Numbered from the stretch's first letter, positions 33,152 to 42,340 are shown. The stretch is 64,000 nt of DNA from Solirubrobacteraceae bacterium (GCA_031177685.1 JAPSGI010000003.1:124001-188000); one strand, 5' to 3'. The notes: generated by a model from the letters alone, not told the origin. Made by a program: numbers and translations.

Positions 33152-34325
33152 GTGTGTCTCCTCTCCGAACCGGCTGCGGGATCTCCGTCCGGTCCGATTC
33201 CGGCCGCGGCGGGGTCTCCGTCCGCGGCGCTGTGGGGGAAATCTTCAAGGCGGCGCCGGACGCCTCCAGGCGCCGGCGGGCCACCTCGATCGCCGCCGCG
33301 AGCGGCGTGACGTCGCGGCGCCGCGCCTCGTGCAGGATCGCGTCGATCACCGGGCCGATGCGCGCCACGCGCTCGTGCGCCGTGGCCTCGTCCCATCCGC
33401 CCGACGTCAGCTCCGCCGACACGTTGATCAGCCCGCCCGCGTTGACGATGAAGTCGGGCGCGTAGAGCACGCCGCGCGCCGCCAGGCGCTCGGCCAGGCG
33501 GTCGTCGGCCAGCTGGTTGTTGGCCGACCCGCAGACGATCGCCGCGCGCAGCCGGCTGACGTTGCCGTCGTGCACGACGCCGCCCAGCGCACAGGGCGCC
33601 AGCACGTCGACGTCGGCAAGCACCGCCTCCTCCGACGGGACCCAGCGCGCGCCCGGGAGCTCCGCCGCCAGGCCGCGCTTGCCCGCGTCCACGTCGGCCA
33701 GCAGGAGCTGCGCGCCCCCGGCGGCCAGGCGTCGCGCGAGCCGCTCGCCCACGCGCCCGCAGCCCACGACGGCGATGCGGCGCCCGGACAGCTCGGGCGA
33801 CCCGAAGCGCTCGCGCAGGCAGGCGCGGATCGCGGCCTCCACGCCCAGCGCGGTGAAGGGGCTGGGGTCGCCGCTGCCGCCGTGCACCACCGGCAGGCCC
33901 GTCACCGAGCGCGTGACCTCGGCGATCGTGACCATGTCCCGCGCGCTCGTGCCGACGTCCTCGGCGGTGACGTAGGAGCCATCGAGCGCGTTGACCGCGT
34001 CGGCGAAGTCCAGCAGCACGTCGCGCCGCGCGGCGCCCTGCGGCGGCGCGGCGCCGGCCGGCAGCACGATCACGCCCTTGCCGCCGCCCAGGTCCAGGCC
34101 CGCGGCGGCCGCCTTCAGCGTCATGGCGCGCGAGAGGCGCAGCGCGTCGCGCGCGCCCTCCATCGAGTCGGCGTAGCTCCACATCCGGCAGCCGCCGAGC
34201 GCGGGGCCCAGCGTGGTGGAGTGCACGGCGATGGCGGAGTAGACCCCGGAGCGCCGTCCCCGCCGGATGACCAGCTCCTCGTGGTCGATCGCGAGCAGCG
34301 CTGCCGGCTGGGTCCTCATGGCCAC
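33096..34325 (-). CDS. Leucine/valine (Glu/Leu/Phe/Val family) dehydrogenase
   Basis: A 409-residue NAD-dependent amino acid dehydrogenase. The catalytic lysines lie in GPALGGCRMW and LDLGGGKGVIV, and the NAD site is VVGCGRVGERLA. It should deaminate branched-chain amino acids to the oxoacids used by the E1/E2 complex encoded next, so the operon is a complete entry route for Val/Leu/Ile. A C-terminal extension of about 45 residues (rich in Pro, Gly, Arg) runs 56 bp into the E1-alpha gene, more than is usual. ATG 34319 is an alternative start. Divergent from an Lrp-type regulator. Confidence 0.9.
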   Translation of the reverse strand: MAMRTQPAALLAIDHEELVIRRGRRSGVYSAIAVHSTTLGPALGGCRMWSYADSMEGARDALRLSRAMTLKAAAAGLDLGGGKGVIVLPAGAAPPQGAARRDVLLDFADAVNALDGSYVTAEDVGTSARDMVTIAEVTRSVTGLPVVHGGSGDPSPFTALGVEAAIRACLRERFGSPELSGRRIAVVGCGRVGERLARRLAAGGAQLLLADVDAGKRGLAAELPGARWVPSEEAVLADVDVLAPCALGGVVHDGNVSRLRAAIVCGSANNQLADDRLAERLAARGVLYAPDFIVNAGGLINVSAELTSGGWDEATAHERVARIGPVIDAILHEARRRDVTPLAAAIEVARRRLEASGAALKISPTAPRTETPPRPESDRTEIPQPVRRGDTHGDPGGPPALPVTGAGSG

Positions 34326-34389
34326 ACGTTAATGATTCCCCATCCCCATCGGCTTCACAACGACGATTTGTTGCGTCGCAGCGCGTACA

Positions 34390-34845
34390 ATGGCGGGTAT
34401 CGACGCCGTCGACCGCAAGATCGTTGCGCTGCTCCAGGAGAACGCCCGCCGTTCGTTCCACGACATCGGCGCGCAGGTGGCGCTCAGCGCGCCCGCCGTC
34501 AAGCGCCGGGTGGACCGGTTGGAGGCCGCGGGGGTCATCACGGGCTACCGGGCGGCCGTGGACCCGGAGCGCTTCGGCTGGCACTCGCACGCCTTCGTCG
34601 AGGTGTTCTGCGAGGGCCGGATGTCCGGCGCCGAGATCCTGGCGGCGGTCCGGCGCCATCCCGAGGTCGTGGGCGCCTACACGGTGGCGGGGGAGGCCAG
34701 CGCGATCCTCCACGTGCGCGCGGAGGACACCAAGCACCTCGAGGAGGCGCTGGAGCGCATCCGCGACGTCAAGGGCGTCCTGCGCACGCAGACGCAGGTC
34801 GTCCTCTCCACGCTGCTGGAGCGCCCGCTCGCCCAGGCGGGCTAG
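34390..34845 (+). CDS. Lrp/AsnC family transcriptional regulator
   Basis: A 151-residue protein with an N-terminal winged helix (DAVDRKIVALLQENARRSF, ALSAPAVKRRVDRLEAAGVI) and a C-terminal RAM effector domain (VGAYTVAGEASAILHVR). It is divergent from the branched-chain operon with 64 bp between, so it probably senses a branched-chain amino acid and controls that operon. A TACAAT box (34386-34391) overlaps the ATG; an ATC codon in frame at 34399 lies 7 nt after it and would give the family-typical start MDAVDRKIV. The last 4 bp overlap the convergent PBP gene. Confidence 0.9.
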   Translation: MAGIDAVDRKIVALLQENARRSFHDIGAQVALSAPAVKRRVDRLEAAGVITGYRAAVDPERFGWHSHAFVEVFCEGRMSGAEILAAVRRHPEVVGAYTVAGEASAILHVRAEDTKHLEEALERIRDVKGVLRTQTQVVLSTLLERPLAQAG

Positions 34846-36509
34846 AGCCCCGCCTGCAGGACCTGCTTGGCGATCGGCGCGGCGGTGTCGCCGCCCGCCC
34901 CGCCGTGCACCACCAGGACGCCCACGGCGATCTTCGGCCGCTGCGACGGCGCGAAGGCCACGAACCACGCGTCGTCGGGCTGGTCGCCGCCCAGCTCGGC
35001 CGTGCCGGTCTTCCCCGCCACGCGGACGCCGTCGATGCGCGCCGCGTTGCCCGTGGCGTCCTCGCTGTGCACCACCGCTTCCATCAGGCGCGTCACCTGC
35101 GCGGCGACCCGCGGCGTGGTCGCGGGCACGCTGCGCGGGCGGTCCCCGGCCAGCAGCGTCAGCAGCGGCCGGCGCCCGCGGTTGGCGATCGTCGCCGCCA
35201 CCACCGCCATGTTCAGCGACGTGGTCAGGACGCGGTCCTGGCCGATGGCCGAGGCGCCCGTCTCCACGGGCGTGAGCTCACGCGGGATCGAGGCGGGCGT
35301 CGCGCCCGGCACGCCGGTCGGCTGGTTGAACCCGAAGCGCTCGGACATCTCGACCAGCCGGCGGCTGCCCACCTCCGCCCCCATGGGGCCGAAGACGGAG
35401 TTGCAGGACTTGGCGAACGACCGGGTCAGGCTGCCTCCGCACGCCTCGCCGCCGTGCGCGTTGGAGATGTAGCGGCCGCCGGCGTTCGCGCCCGACGAGA
35501 CCGGGAAGTTCTCCGACATCCGCGTCTTGCCGTCCTCCAGCGCGGCGCTCACGGTGATGATCTTCATCGTCGAGCCGGGCGGCTGAGCGCCGTCCAGCGC
35601 GATCCCGGCCAGCCCGAGGACCTCGCCGGTCAGGGGCTGGATCGCCGCCACGCTGCCGAAGCGCCCGGCCAGGGCGTCCTGCGCCGCGCGCGAGATCTCG
35701 GGGTCGACCGAGGAGCGCACGGGCGGCGCCGGGCGCGGCTGCGTGCGCGCCAGGATGCGCTCGCCGGCGAACAGCGTCCCGCCCGGCGTCCCGCGCAGGC
35801 GCGCGTCGAGCGCGCGCTGGATCCCCGAGACGCCGACGCGCGCGTCGAGCGGGAACCCGGCGGCGAGCAGCTCGGCACGGCGGTCCGCGCCGGCGCGCCC
35901 CAGCTCGCCGGTGATTCCGGTCGCCGCGCCCACGTCGGTCTGCGAGCCGTCCGAGCGCGCCAGCAGCCGGCCGTCGCGGGCCTGCAGCGCGGCGCGGCGC
36001 GGCGCGCGCGTCACGCGGCGCAGGCGCGCGCCCTCGCCCAGCCCCGGGAAGGTCATGCCGGCGTTCCAGGCGATCTGCGGAGGATCGCCGTCCACCGGGA
36101 CGACCACGTCGCCGCGCACCAGGCCGAAGATCCGCGTGCGCACGCGCAGCGGCAGCCGCCAGACGTCGCCGTCCTTGTTCGGCTCGCCCGCCTGCACACG
36201 CACGGCCGTCGCGGTGGCGGCCGCCTGCCCGTAGGCGCGCGCGAAGGACAGGCGCGAGACGCGTGCGCGCGAGCCGTCGTCGAGCTGGGAGTACATCGCC
36301 TGGTAGTCCGAGCGTTCCCACGCCGTGGCGAACCGCTCCACCGTCCGCTTGGCCTCGCGGTCGCTGCGCTGGCCCATGACCCAGACCACGAACAGCGCGG
36401 CGGCGCCGGCCAGCACGGCGGCAGCGAGCAGCAGCCGCGGCGGGACGCGCCGGCGGGGCGGCCGCGAGCGCGCCGAGCCCGGCTGCAGGTAGCGCGGAGT
36501 CACGGCCAT
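34842..36509 (-). CDS. Class B penicillin-binding protein (transpeptidase) with MecA-like N-terminal domain
   Basis: A 555-residue protein. One transmembrane helix at about 27-47 is followed by an NTF2-like domain as in MecA (TVERFATAWERSDYQAMYSQL), a dimerisation region, and a transpeptidase domain with SxxK (PPGSTMKI), SxN (KSCNSVFG) and KTGTAE. It crosslinks peptidoglycan outside the membrane. A TATCCT box lies 8 nt before the ATG. MecA-type N-termini are also found in low-affinity PBPs, so reduced beta-lactam sensitivity is possible but not shown. Confidence 0.88.
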   Translation of the reverse strand: MAVTPRYLQPGSARSRPPRRRVPPRLLLAAAVLAGAAALFVVWVMGQRSDREAKRTVERFATAWERSDYQAMYSQLDDGSRARVSRLSFARAYGQAAATATAVRVQAGEPNKDGDVWRLPLRVRTRIFGLVRGDVVVPVDGDPPQIAWNAGMTFPGLGEGARLRRVTRAPRRAALQARDGRLLARSDGSQTDVGAATGITGELGRAGADRRAELLAAGFPLDARVGVSGIQRALDARLRGTPGGTLFAGERILARTQPRPAPPVRSSVDPEISRAAQDALAGRFGSVAAIQPLTGEVLGLAGIALDGAQPPGSTMKIITVSAALEDGKTRMSENFPVSSGANAGGRYISNAHGGEACGGSLTRSFAKSCNSVFGPMGAEVGSRRLVEMSERFGFNQPTGVPGATPASIPRELTPVETGASAIGQDRVLTTSLNMAVVAATIANRGRRPLLTLLAGDRPRSVPATTPRVAAQVTRLMEAVVHSEDATGNAARIDGVRVAGKTGTAELGGDQPDDAWFVAFAPSQRPKIAVGVLVVHGGAGGDTAAPIAKQVLQAGL

Positions 36510-36539
36510 GGCGCAGGAGGATAGGGGCGAGCGGCGCCG

Positions 36540-37121
36540 TCAGGAGCGGCGGATCGCCACGCCCAGCGCCATCGCGAACAGGCCCAGGATGCCTGCGGCG
36601 ATGTAGACCGCGAACGAGGTCACGTCCTCCGGGCCCAGGAACACCGCGAGCGCCCCGACCATCCCGATCCACACCACCCCGGCCAGCACGACGACGGCGC
36701 CGACGAGGCGCACGAACAGCCCGGGCCGGTCCTCGTCGGCCTCGCGCGGCGCGCGGCGCGGCAGGCGCAGCCGGCGCCGCGGCGCGGGGGCCGGTTCCTC
36801 GTGGACGAACTCCTCCTCGTAGGCGACCGGCTCCTGGTAGGCGACCTCCTCCTCGAACAGCGGGGCGTAGGCGGCCGTCTCCTCGGGCAGGGACGGGGCC
36901 GGGGCCTCCTCGAACGCGACGGGCGGCTCGGCGAGGCGGGCCGTGGCGGCGGCCGTCGCGGGCCGGTCGGCGCGGCGGCCCTGGCGCAGGCGCGCGGCCA
37001 CGTCCCAGGCGTCCGGCGCCAGCCCCGCGCTCTCGTCGAACGGGTAGAACTCGAACCGGTCGCGGTCGGGGTCCTCGCGGTTGCGGCGATCCGCCTCGCG
37101 CTCGGCTTCGTCACGCAGCAT
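36540..37121 (-). CDS. Acidic-linker membrane protein of unknown function
   Basis: A 193-residue protein. A charged N-terminus (RFEFYPFDESAGLAPDAWDV), a Glu/Pro/Ala-rich linker with repeated acidic clusters, a basic patch (RRRLRLPRRAPRE) and two C-terminal transmembrane helices (LVGAVVVLAGVVWIGMVGAL and VYIAAGILGLFAMALG). I do not recognise the family. A TAGAGT box ends 7 nt before the ATG, suggesting a leaderless transcript. Confidence 0.6.
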   Translation of the reverse strand: MLRDEAEREADRRNREDPDRDRFEFYPFDESAGLAPDAWDVAARLRQGRRADRPATAAATARLAEPPVAFEEAPAPSLPEETAAYAPLFEEEVAYQEPVAYEEEFVHEEPAPAPRRRLRLPRRAPREADEDRPGLFVRLVGAVVVLAGVVWIGMVGALAVFLGPEDVTSFAVYIAAGILGLFAMALGVAIRRS

Positions 37122-37131
37122 TCCCGTGACT

Positions 37132-38037
37132 CTAGAGCGCCTTCGAGCCTCCGGGAGACCGCCGCAGCGCCGCCCAGTCCTCCGGCCCGCTGAGTCGGAA
37201 GTTGTAGAGGCTGACGCCCGTCGCGCGCCGGGCGCGCGCCGCGTTCACGACCGCGCGCGAGTCCGCGGCGCCCAGCCCGTCGGCCAGGCCGCCGATCACG
37301 TGGACGGGCAGTCGCGGACGGCCCGTCATGCGGCGGAGGTGGTCGACGTTGGCGCGCGTGTAGGCGTCGACGAACCGCGGCCCGCGCCCGCGGCGCAGCG
37401 TGGAGTAGGTCATCGGGAGGAAGACGTCGTAGAGACGGGCGACGGAGCGGTAGGGGAATCCCGGCCACAGGCAGCCGCGGCACGAGGTGGAGAGCGCGTC
37501 CGGGACGATCGCACCCAGCACGAACCTCCGGCCGACCGTCGCGCGCAGCCGCCGGGACAGCGCGAGCATGTTCGCGTTGCGCCGCGGGATCGAGCGCACC
37601 TTCGTGGACTCGACGTCCAGCGCGAACCCGTCGAAGCGCTCGCCGGCCGGCGTCTGGAACTCGATCGCGGCCAGCGCCCGCGCGTAGTCGGCCTGCAGGT
37701 CGTCGAAGCCCGGCAGGTACCACGCGACGACCTTCATCCCGTGCGCGTGCGCGGCGTCCAGGAAGCGCTCGGTCGCACGCGGCCAGACGATGAGCTGCGA
37801 GGCGCGCCGGCGGTGGTTGGCGGTCTCCAGGTACAGCGTGCGCACGCCGTGGCGCGCCAGCGCCGCCACCGTGGCTTCCGGTCGCGCCAGCTCGCGCGGG
37901 GAGTAGATGTCGATCCACGCACCGGGGCCGCGGTAGGGCGCCAGCGAGGGCGCTGCCTGCGCGGCGGGCTGGGCGTCATACGCGGCGAACGCGAGCTGCG
38001 CCGCGACGAGGAAGGAGGTCACCGTGCTGAACGACAC
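37132..38037 (-). CDS. Exported TIM-barrel protein, putative glycoside hydrolase
   Basis: A 301-residue protein with a signal-like N-terminus (FSTVTSFLVAAQLAFAAY). The rest reads like a family of putative glycosidases (DUF4015-like): ELARPEATVAALARHGVRTL, MKVVAWYLPGFDDL, FDGFALDVEST and a late VIGGLADGL. The aspartates of ALDVES could be catalytic, but this is inference. GTG 38037 is the likely start. It lies 10 bp downstream of the membrane protein gene's promoter end and is divergent from a lipoprotein gene. Confidence 0.6.
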   Translation of the reverse strand: MSFSTVTSFLVAAQLAFAAYDAQPAAQAAPSLAPYRGPGAWIDIYSPRELARPEATVAALARHGVRTLYLETANHRRRASQLIVWPRATERFLDAAHAHGMKVVAWYLPGFDDLQADYARALAAIEFQTPAGERFDGFALDVESTKVRSIPRRNANMLALSRRLRATVGRRFVLGAIVPDALSTSCRGCLWPGFPYRSVARLYDVFLPMTYSTLRRGRGPRFVDAYTRANVDHLRRMTGRPRLPVHVIGGLADGLGAADSRAVVNAARARRATGVSLYNFRLSGPEDWAALRRSPGGSKAL

Positions 38038-38063
38038 CCGGCGCGCACGCTACAGTCCCCGGA

Positions 38064-38594
38064 ATGCTCCGGCGCCTCTTCCTGCTCGTGGCCGCCCTGG
38101 CGCTCGTCGCGGCCGGCTGCGGGGACGACGACGACGGCGGCAACGGCGACCAGGGCGGTCCCAAGACCCCCACCACGCAGGCGACGACCGGTACGACCGC
38201 CACCGGGACGACGGCGTACAAGTCCCAGGTGCAGACGATCCTGGGCTCCGTCGGGACGGCGGGGACCACGCTGGGCACCGCCGCGCGCGCGAGCCGCTCG
38301 ACGGCCGACCTCGGCCGTGCCCTCGAGACCTTCCAGAGCAGCGTCGAGGGGGCCGCCGACCGCCTCCGCGACCTCGAGGCACCGGAGGAGGCCACCGAGG
38401 GGCAGGACGAGCTCGAGCAGGTGCTGCGCGAGATCGCGTCGGGGGTCCAACCCTCGATCGAGGCGGCCCGCGCCGGCGACCGCGCGAAGTTCCAGCAGGA
38501 GTTCCGCGCCTACCAGCGCAAGCTGGACGGCGAGTACCGCCGGCGGCTGACGGCCGCCGGCGAGAAGATCGACCGCGCCCTCGCCGGGCAGTGA
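38064..38594 (+). CDS. Putative lipoprotein
   Basis: A 176-residue protein with a lipobox (LALVAAGC, acylated Cys at residue 19), a Thr/Gly-rich linker, then a helical domain (SQVQTILGSVGTAGTTLGTA ... EDELEQVLREIASGV-type helices). The function is unknown. A TACAGT box ends 7 nt before the ATG, fitting a leaderless transcript. The stop overlaps the GTG of the next gene by 4 bp. Confidence 0.7.
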   Translation: MLRRLFLLVAALALVAAGCGDDDDGGNGDQGGPKTPTTQATTGTTATGTTAYKSQVQTILGSVGTAGTTLGTAARASRSTADLGRALETFQSSVEGAADRLRDLEAPEEATEGQDELEQVLREIASGVQPSIEAARAGDRAKFQQEFRAYQRKLDGEYRRRLTAAGEKIDRALAGQ

Positions 38595-39235
38595 GCCTGC
38601 GGCGCGCGGCGCCGGCCGGCCTGCTCGCCGCCCTCGCCGCCGCCGGTCCCGCGGATGCCGCCACGGTCTCGACCCCCGAGCGCTGCTACTCCTCGCGCGA
38701 GCCCGTGGACTACGTGGGGACCGACTTCCGGCCCCGCGCGCGCTACACCGCGTACGTCGCGGGCCGGCGCGTGGCCGCGGGCCGGGTCTCGCGCTTCGGC
38801 GACCTCTCCGGCGACTTCAGCGCGCCGGTCCCGGCGCGGGGGCGAGCGGGCGAGCGGACGTTCCTGCTCACCGTCACCGACGGCATGCGGCGAGCGTCCA
38901 CGCGCTTTCGCTCGACGATCTTCGGCGCCGACTTCCGCCCGGACGAAGGCGACCCCGCCACGCTGCGCGTGCGCTTCTACGCGTTCGACTTCGGTCGCGG
39001 GCGCACCGTCTACCTGCACTACGTGACGCCGGCGCGCCGGCTCCGCCTCACCGTCCGGCTGGGCCGCACCGCCGGACCGTGCGGCACCGTCTCCACGCCG
39101 CGGCGGCGCCTGTTCCCCTTCCGGGCGCGGTCCGGGAGCTGGCGCATGCAGTTCGACACGCGCCGGCGCTACGACCCCACGCCCCCGCGCCCCTACGTGC
39201 GCCTGATCGTGCCGATCCTGCGCACCGGCCGCTAG
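38591..39235 (+). CDS. Exported protein of unknown function
   Basis: A 214-residue protein from GTG 38591, coupled to the lipoprotein gene. A signal peptide (PAGLLAALAAAGPADA) is followed by a beta-rich domain with STPERCYSSREPVDYVGTDF and repeated Arg-rich strands, similar to exported Ig-like or beta-sandwich proteins of Thermoleophilia. Two cysteines (ERCYS and GPCGTV) could form a disulfide. I cannot name a family. Confidence 0.6.
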   Translation: MSLRRAAPAGLLAALAAAGPADAATVSTPERCYSSREPVDYVGTDFRPRARYTAYVAGRRVAAGRVSRFGDLSGDFSAPVPARGRAGERTFLLTVTDGMRRASTRFRSTIFGADFRPDEGDPATLRVRFYAFDFGRGRTVYLHYVTPARRLRLTVRLGRTAGPCGTVSTPRRRLFPFRARSGSWRMQFDTRRRYDPTPPRPYVRLIVPILRTGR

Positions 39236-39600
39236 GACACCAGGGCCTGCTCGCGCGTGGGGACGATGTCGAACGTCGCGTCGGTCTTCGTCGCCTGGAA
39301 CAGGCGCAGGACGGTCGGGTTGCTGCAGGCCAGCACGAGCCGTCCGCGGCGGCGCACCAGCCTCCGCAGGGCGTTGAGCAGCGTCATCAGCCCCGTGGAG
39401 TCGATGAAGGTCACCTCGACGAGGTCCACGACCACGAGCTGGATCGAGGCGTCGTCGATCGCGGTCGCCAGCGCGTCGCGCAGGCGGCCGACGGTGGCGA
39501 CGTCCACCTCTCCGCGCAGGGCGATGACGCTGGCCTCCGTGCCGGCGCGCTCCTCGTGGACCTCGAGTTGAGGGGCCAGCGGCTGATCCGCGTTCTCCAC
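39232..39600 (-). CDS. STAS domain anti-sigma factor antagonist
   Basis: A 122-residue STAS protein of the SpoIIAA/RsbV type. The phosphorylatable serine lies in TFIDSTGLMTLLNAL, and LRGEVDVATVGRLRDAL is typical. It would free a sigma factor by binding its anti-sigma kinase when dephosphorylated. No anti-sigma factor is encoded nearby. GTG 39600 is the likely start. The stop overlaps the convergent gene by 4 bp. Confidence 0.85.
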   Translation of the reverse strand: MENADQPLAPQLEVHEERAGTEASVIALRGEVDVATVGRLRDALATAIDDASIQLVVVDLVEVTFIDSTGLMTLLNALRRLVRRRGRLVLACSNPTVLRLFQATKTDATFDIVPTREQALVS

Positions 39601-39648
39601 CGCGCCGTGCCTATCGCACGGCGTCGGGCGCTGTCAACCTTCCGGCCG

Positions 39649-40533
39649 ATGCGCGGGCTGGCCGGGTGGCTCAAGCGGTTCTACCGCAAGGCCTACGAGG
39701 ACAACGTGACCGGGCTGGCCGGGATGGTCGCCTACAACATGCTGCTGGCCGTCCTGCCGCTGGCGCTGATCGCGCTGTTCGTGGGGGGCCGGGTCATCGA
39801 GAGCGCGGAGCTGGAGCGAAGCGTGATCGAGGACCTTCAGCGCATCTTCCCCTCGGCGGCGGAGTCCACGCTGAACACCGCGGTCAACCGCATCCAGGAC
39901 GGGACGGGGCGGATCGGGATCGCGGCGCTGGTCGCCGCGGTGTGGATCGGCGCGTCGTTCTGGGGCGCGCTGGACACCGCGTTCTGCCGGATCTACCACG
40001 TCCGCTGCCGCTCCTGGCTGGAGCAGAAGCGCTTCGCGCTGGTCATGCTCGTCGTGGTCCTGCTGTTCATGGCGGCGACCGTCGCCGTCCCCACGCTGCA
40101 GAGCATCCTGCTGCGCGGAGCCGACCAGCTGCCGTTCGGCCTGGCCGACGTGCGCGGCCTGGTGTTCGGCGTCACGCTGGCGGCCGGGCTCGCGCTGCTG
40201 TTCGTGACGCTGTCGATCATCTACTGGACGGTGCCCAACGAGCCCGTGCCCTGGCGCGCCGTGTGGCCGGGGGCGCTCCTGGCCACCCTGGCGGTCGCGA
40301 TCGTCGACTACGCCTTCCCCGCCTACCTGGGCAGCGTCAACACGATCGCGCGCTTCGGCACGACGCTGGTCTTCGTCGTGATCGTCCTGCTGTGGTTCTA
40401 CGTGGTGTCCCTGATCATCCTGGGCGGCGCGGTGACCAACGCGATGCGCTTCGAGGACCTGGCCGGGAAGAAGGGCGCGCCCGGCGGCGTCCCTGCAGAC
40501 GATGGTGTCGCCACCTCGTCCCCGTGCCGGTAG
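39649..40533 (+). CDS. YihY/BrkB family membrane protein
   Basis: A 294-residue protein with about six hydrophobic helices. Typical motifs are NVTGLAGMVAYNMLLAVLPL in the first helix, VWIGASFWGALDTAFCRIYHV and FVVIVLLWFYVVSLIILGG near the end. This family was once called ribonuclease BN but is now considered a membrane protein of unknown function. It is divergent from the STAS gene. Confidence 0.85.
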   Translation: MRGLAGWLKRFYRKAYEDNVTGLAGMVAYNMLLAVLPLALIALFVGGRVIESAELERSVIEDLQRIFPSAAESTLNTAVNRIQDGTGRIGIAALVAAVWIGASFWGALDTAFCRIYHVRCRSWLEQKRFALVMLVVVLLFMAATVAVPTLQSILLRGADQLPFGLADVRGLVFGVTLAAGLALLFVTLSIIYWTVPNEPVPWRAVWPGALLATLAVAIVDYAFPAYLGSVNTIARFGTTLVFVVIVLLWFYVVSLIILGGAVTNAMRFEDLAGKKGAPGGVPADDGVATSSPCR

Positions 40534-40554
40534 GCTCGCCGGCGGGAAGCTGCC

Positions 40555-41283
40555 GTGAGATCGCTCGCCGCCGCCTACGCCGTGTTCGTCGCGCTGGCCA
40601 TGCCGGCGATCCTGTGGGCGTCCGAGGACGCGCCGCCCGCGCCCACCACCACCCCGGCGCCCGCGGCCACGACGCCGGCGCCCGCGACGACGCCGGCGCC
40701 GCCAGCGCCGACCACGCCGGCGGAGCCCGCTCCGGCCCCCTCCGAGCCGGCCGCGGCGCAAGCCTCGTCGACGCCGACCTCCAAGCGCGTGGCGGACGAG
40801 CCGCGCGAGGTGGAGGCCGACGTCGCGCGTCCGAAGCCGGTCGCGCGCGCGGCGGCGTCCGGCGGCGTCACCATCGAGGACTTCGCCTTCGCGCCGCGCA
40901 CGATCACCATCGACGCGGGCGACACCGTCACGTGGACCAACCGCGACGACGTCGTCCACACCGCCACGGCCGACGACGGCTCCTTCGACACCGGCGACAT
41001 CGCGCGCGGTCAGAGCCGGTCCGAGACCTTCGACGATCCCGGCACGTACCCGTATCACTGCACTCCGCACCCCGAGATGACGGCGACCGTCGTCGTGCGC
41101 GGCGCGTCCGGCGGCGACTCGTCCGGGGACGAGCCGGCCGCGACGCCGTCCGGCTCGTCGGGCTCCTCGGGTTCGTCGGGGTCCACGCTGCCCGCGACGG
41201 GGCTGCAGGTCGGCCTCGTGGTGCTGGGCGGCGTGCTGCTCCTGGCCGGCGGCGCGCTGCTGCGCCGCCGTCTGGAGGACTAG
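40555..41283 (+). CDS. Cell-wall-anchored (LPXTG) cupredoxin
   Basis: A 242-residue protein: signal peptide, a Pro/Thr/Ala repeat linker (about 25-80), a plastocyanin/amicyanin-like domain (about 100-185) and a sortase tail. Copper ligands are His in DDVVHTA and Cys, His, Met in YHCTPHPEM. The C-terminus has a Ser/Gly spacer, LPATG, a hydrophobic helix (LVVLGGVLLLAGGALL) and RRRLED, the arrangement recognised by sortase. This suggests a copper protein covalently attached to the wall. No sortase gene is nearby. GTG 40555 lies 18 nt after a TAGGCT box. Confidence 0.82.
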   Translation: MRSLAAAYAVFVALAMPAILWASEDAPPAPTTTPAPAATTPAPATTPAPPAPTTPAEPAPAPSEPAAAQASSTPTSKRVADEPREVEADVARPKPVARAAASGGVTIEDFAFAPRTITIDAGDTVTWTNRDDVVHTATADDGSFDTGDIARGQSRSETFDDPGTYPYHCTPHPEMTATVVVRGASGGDSSGDEPAATPSGSSGSSGSSGSTLPATGLQVGLVVLGGVLLLAGGALLRRRLED

Positions 41284-42329
41284 CCCCAGCGAAAGCCGGT
41301 CGGGCTGGGCGCCGGCGCGAGCGGGCTGCCCGGGAGGTCCAGCGGCGGCTCGGGCATGTTGTAGCCGCTCGGAGCCACGTCGTTGGGCGTGTCCGGATGG
41401 AAGAGCGAGGCCAGGTACTGGATCTGCCCGCGGCCCGGGCCGAGCTCGCCCTGGCCGCCCCCGTAGATGCCCACGCCGCGCTCGGCGCACCAGTCGTAGA
41501 CCGCCAGCAGGCGCTCCAGCGTCCCGAAACGCGAGGGCTTGCTGTTGATCGTGCGCGGGGGGAACGGGAGCGCCTCGACGTCGGCCACGGAGTGCAGTGG
41601 CGCGTCCCACGTGATGCGGTCGCGGTAGGGCTCCAGCACGGCGGCGGCGTCGGGCTCGGAGAGGTCCGGGTCCTCCAGCCAGGCGTCCGGGAAGCGCTGG
41701 GCGCAGCGCTCGTAGAGCCAGGGATCGGTGCGCACCTCGACGACCGTGCCCTTGTAGAAGCCCTTGAGGTCGAGCGTGTCCACGCAGTCCATCTCGGACA
41801 GGTCGTCGATGAGCTCGGCCGTCCAGTTGTTCTCGGGGTCCAGCTTGAAGCGCAGGCCGGAGTCGATCGCGCGGCGCCGGCGCACCGGGTCCAGCGTCGG
41901 CGGGTCGCCGAGCCGGGTGGAGGCGACGAAGCGAACGGGTTGCGGCTCGCGCCCCAGGACCGCATGCAGCGGCTCGCCGGCCTGACGCAGCGCCAGGTCC
42001 AGCGCGGCGCTCTCGAACGCCCAGCGGCGGTAGTCACGCGAGGCCTCGCGGTCCGGCGGGCGCGGGAACAGCTCGAGCTCGTCCAGGCGCCGGGACAGCG
42101 TGCGCAGCGTGTGGTCCCCGGCGAGGTCGAGCGCGGGTCCGAACTGGTGGAGCACGTCGTGGTGGTCGACCTCGTAGATGACGTCCTCGCCGGCGCCCTC
42201 CTCGCCGCCGCCCTGCAGCGTCACGATCGTCGTGACGCGGGTGAACTGCCCCAGTGAGGACTCCAGCCGCGACAGGGCGTAGCCCTCGATCTCGACGGGC
42301 AGGTCCGCGATCAGGTCGTACGTCGCCAC
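41280..42329 (-). CDS. Enolase superfamily protein (mandelate racemase/muconate lactonizing-like)
   Basis: A 349-residue protein from GTG 42329. An N-terminal capping domain (LPVEIEGYALSRLESSLGQF) is followed by a barrel with FKLDPENNW, DTLDLKGFYKG, AWLEDPDLSE and RTINSKPSRFG, placing acidic metal ligands and lysines as in enolase relatives. The substrate is unknown; the divergent active-site loops argue against a simple o-succinylbenzoate synthase. The stop overlaps the LPXTG gene by 4 bp. Confidence 0.75.
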   Translation of the reverse strand: MATYDLIADLPVEIEGYALSRLESSLGQFTRVTTIVTLQGGGEEGAGEDVIYEVDHHDVLHQFGPALDLAGDHTLRTLSRRLDELELFPRPPDREASRDYRRWAFESAALDLALRQAGEPLHAVLGREPQPVRFVASTRLGDPPTLDPVRRRRAIDSGLRFKLDPENNWTAELIDDLSEMDCVDTLDLKGFYKGTVVEVRTDPWLYERCAQRFPDAWLEDPDLSEPDAAAVLEPYRDRITWDAPLHSVADVEALPFPPRTINSKPSRFGTLERLLAVYDWCAERGVGIYGGGQGELGPGRGQIQYLASLFHPDTPNDVAPSGYNMPEPPLDLPGSPLAPAPSPTGFRWG

Positions 42330-42340
42330 GGCGGCGGAGC

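Noticed and set aside
39641-39656. GCCGATGC at the start of the BrkB gene as a third sigma-28-like -10 box
   Set aside because: No TAA-like -35 element lies 15-17 nt upstream, and the ATG is inside the box.
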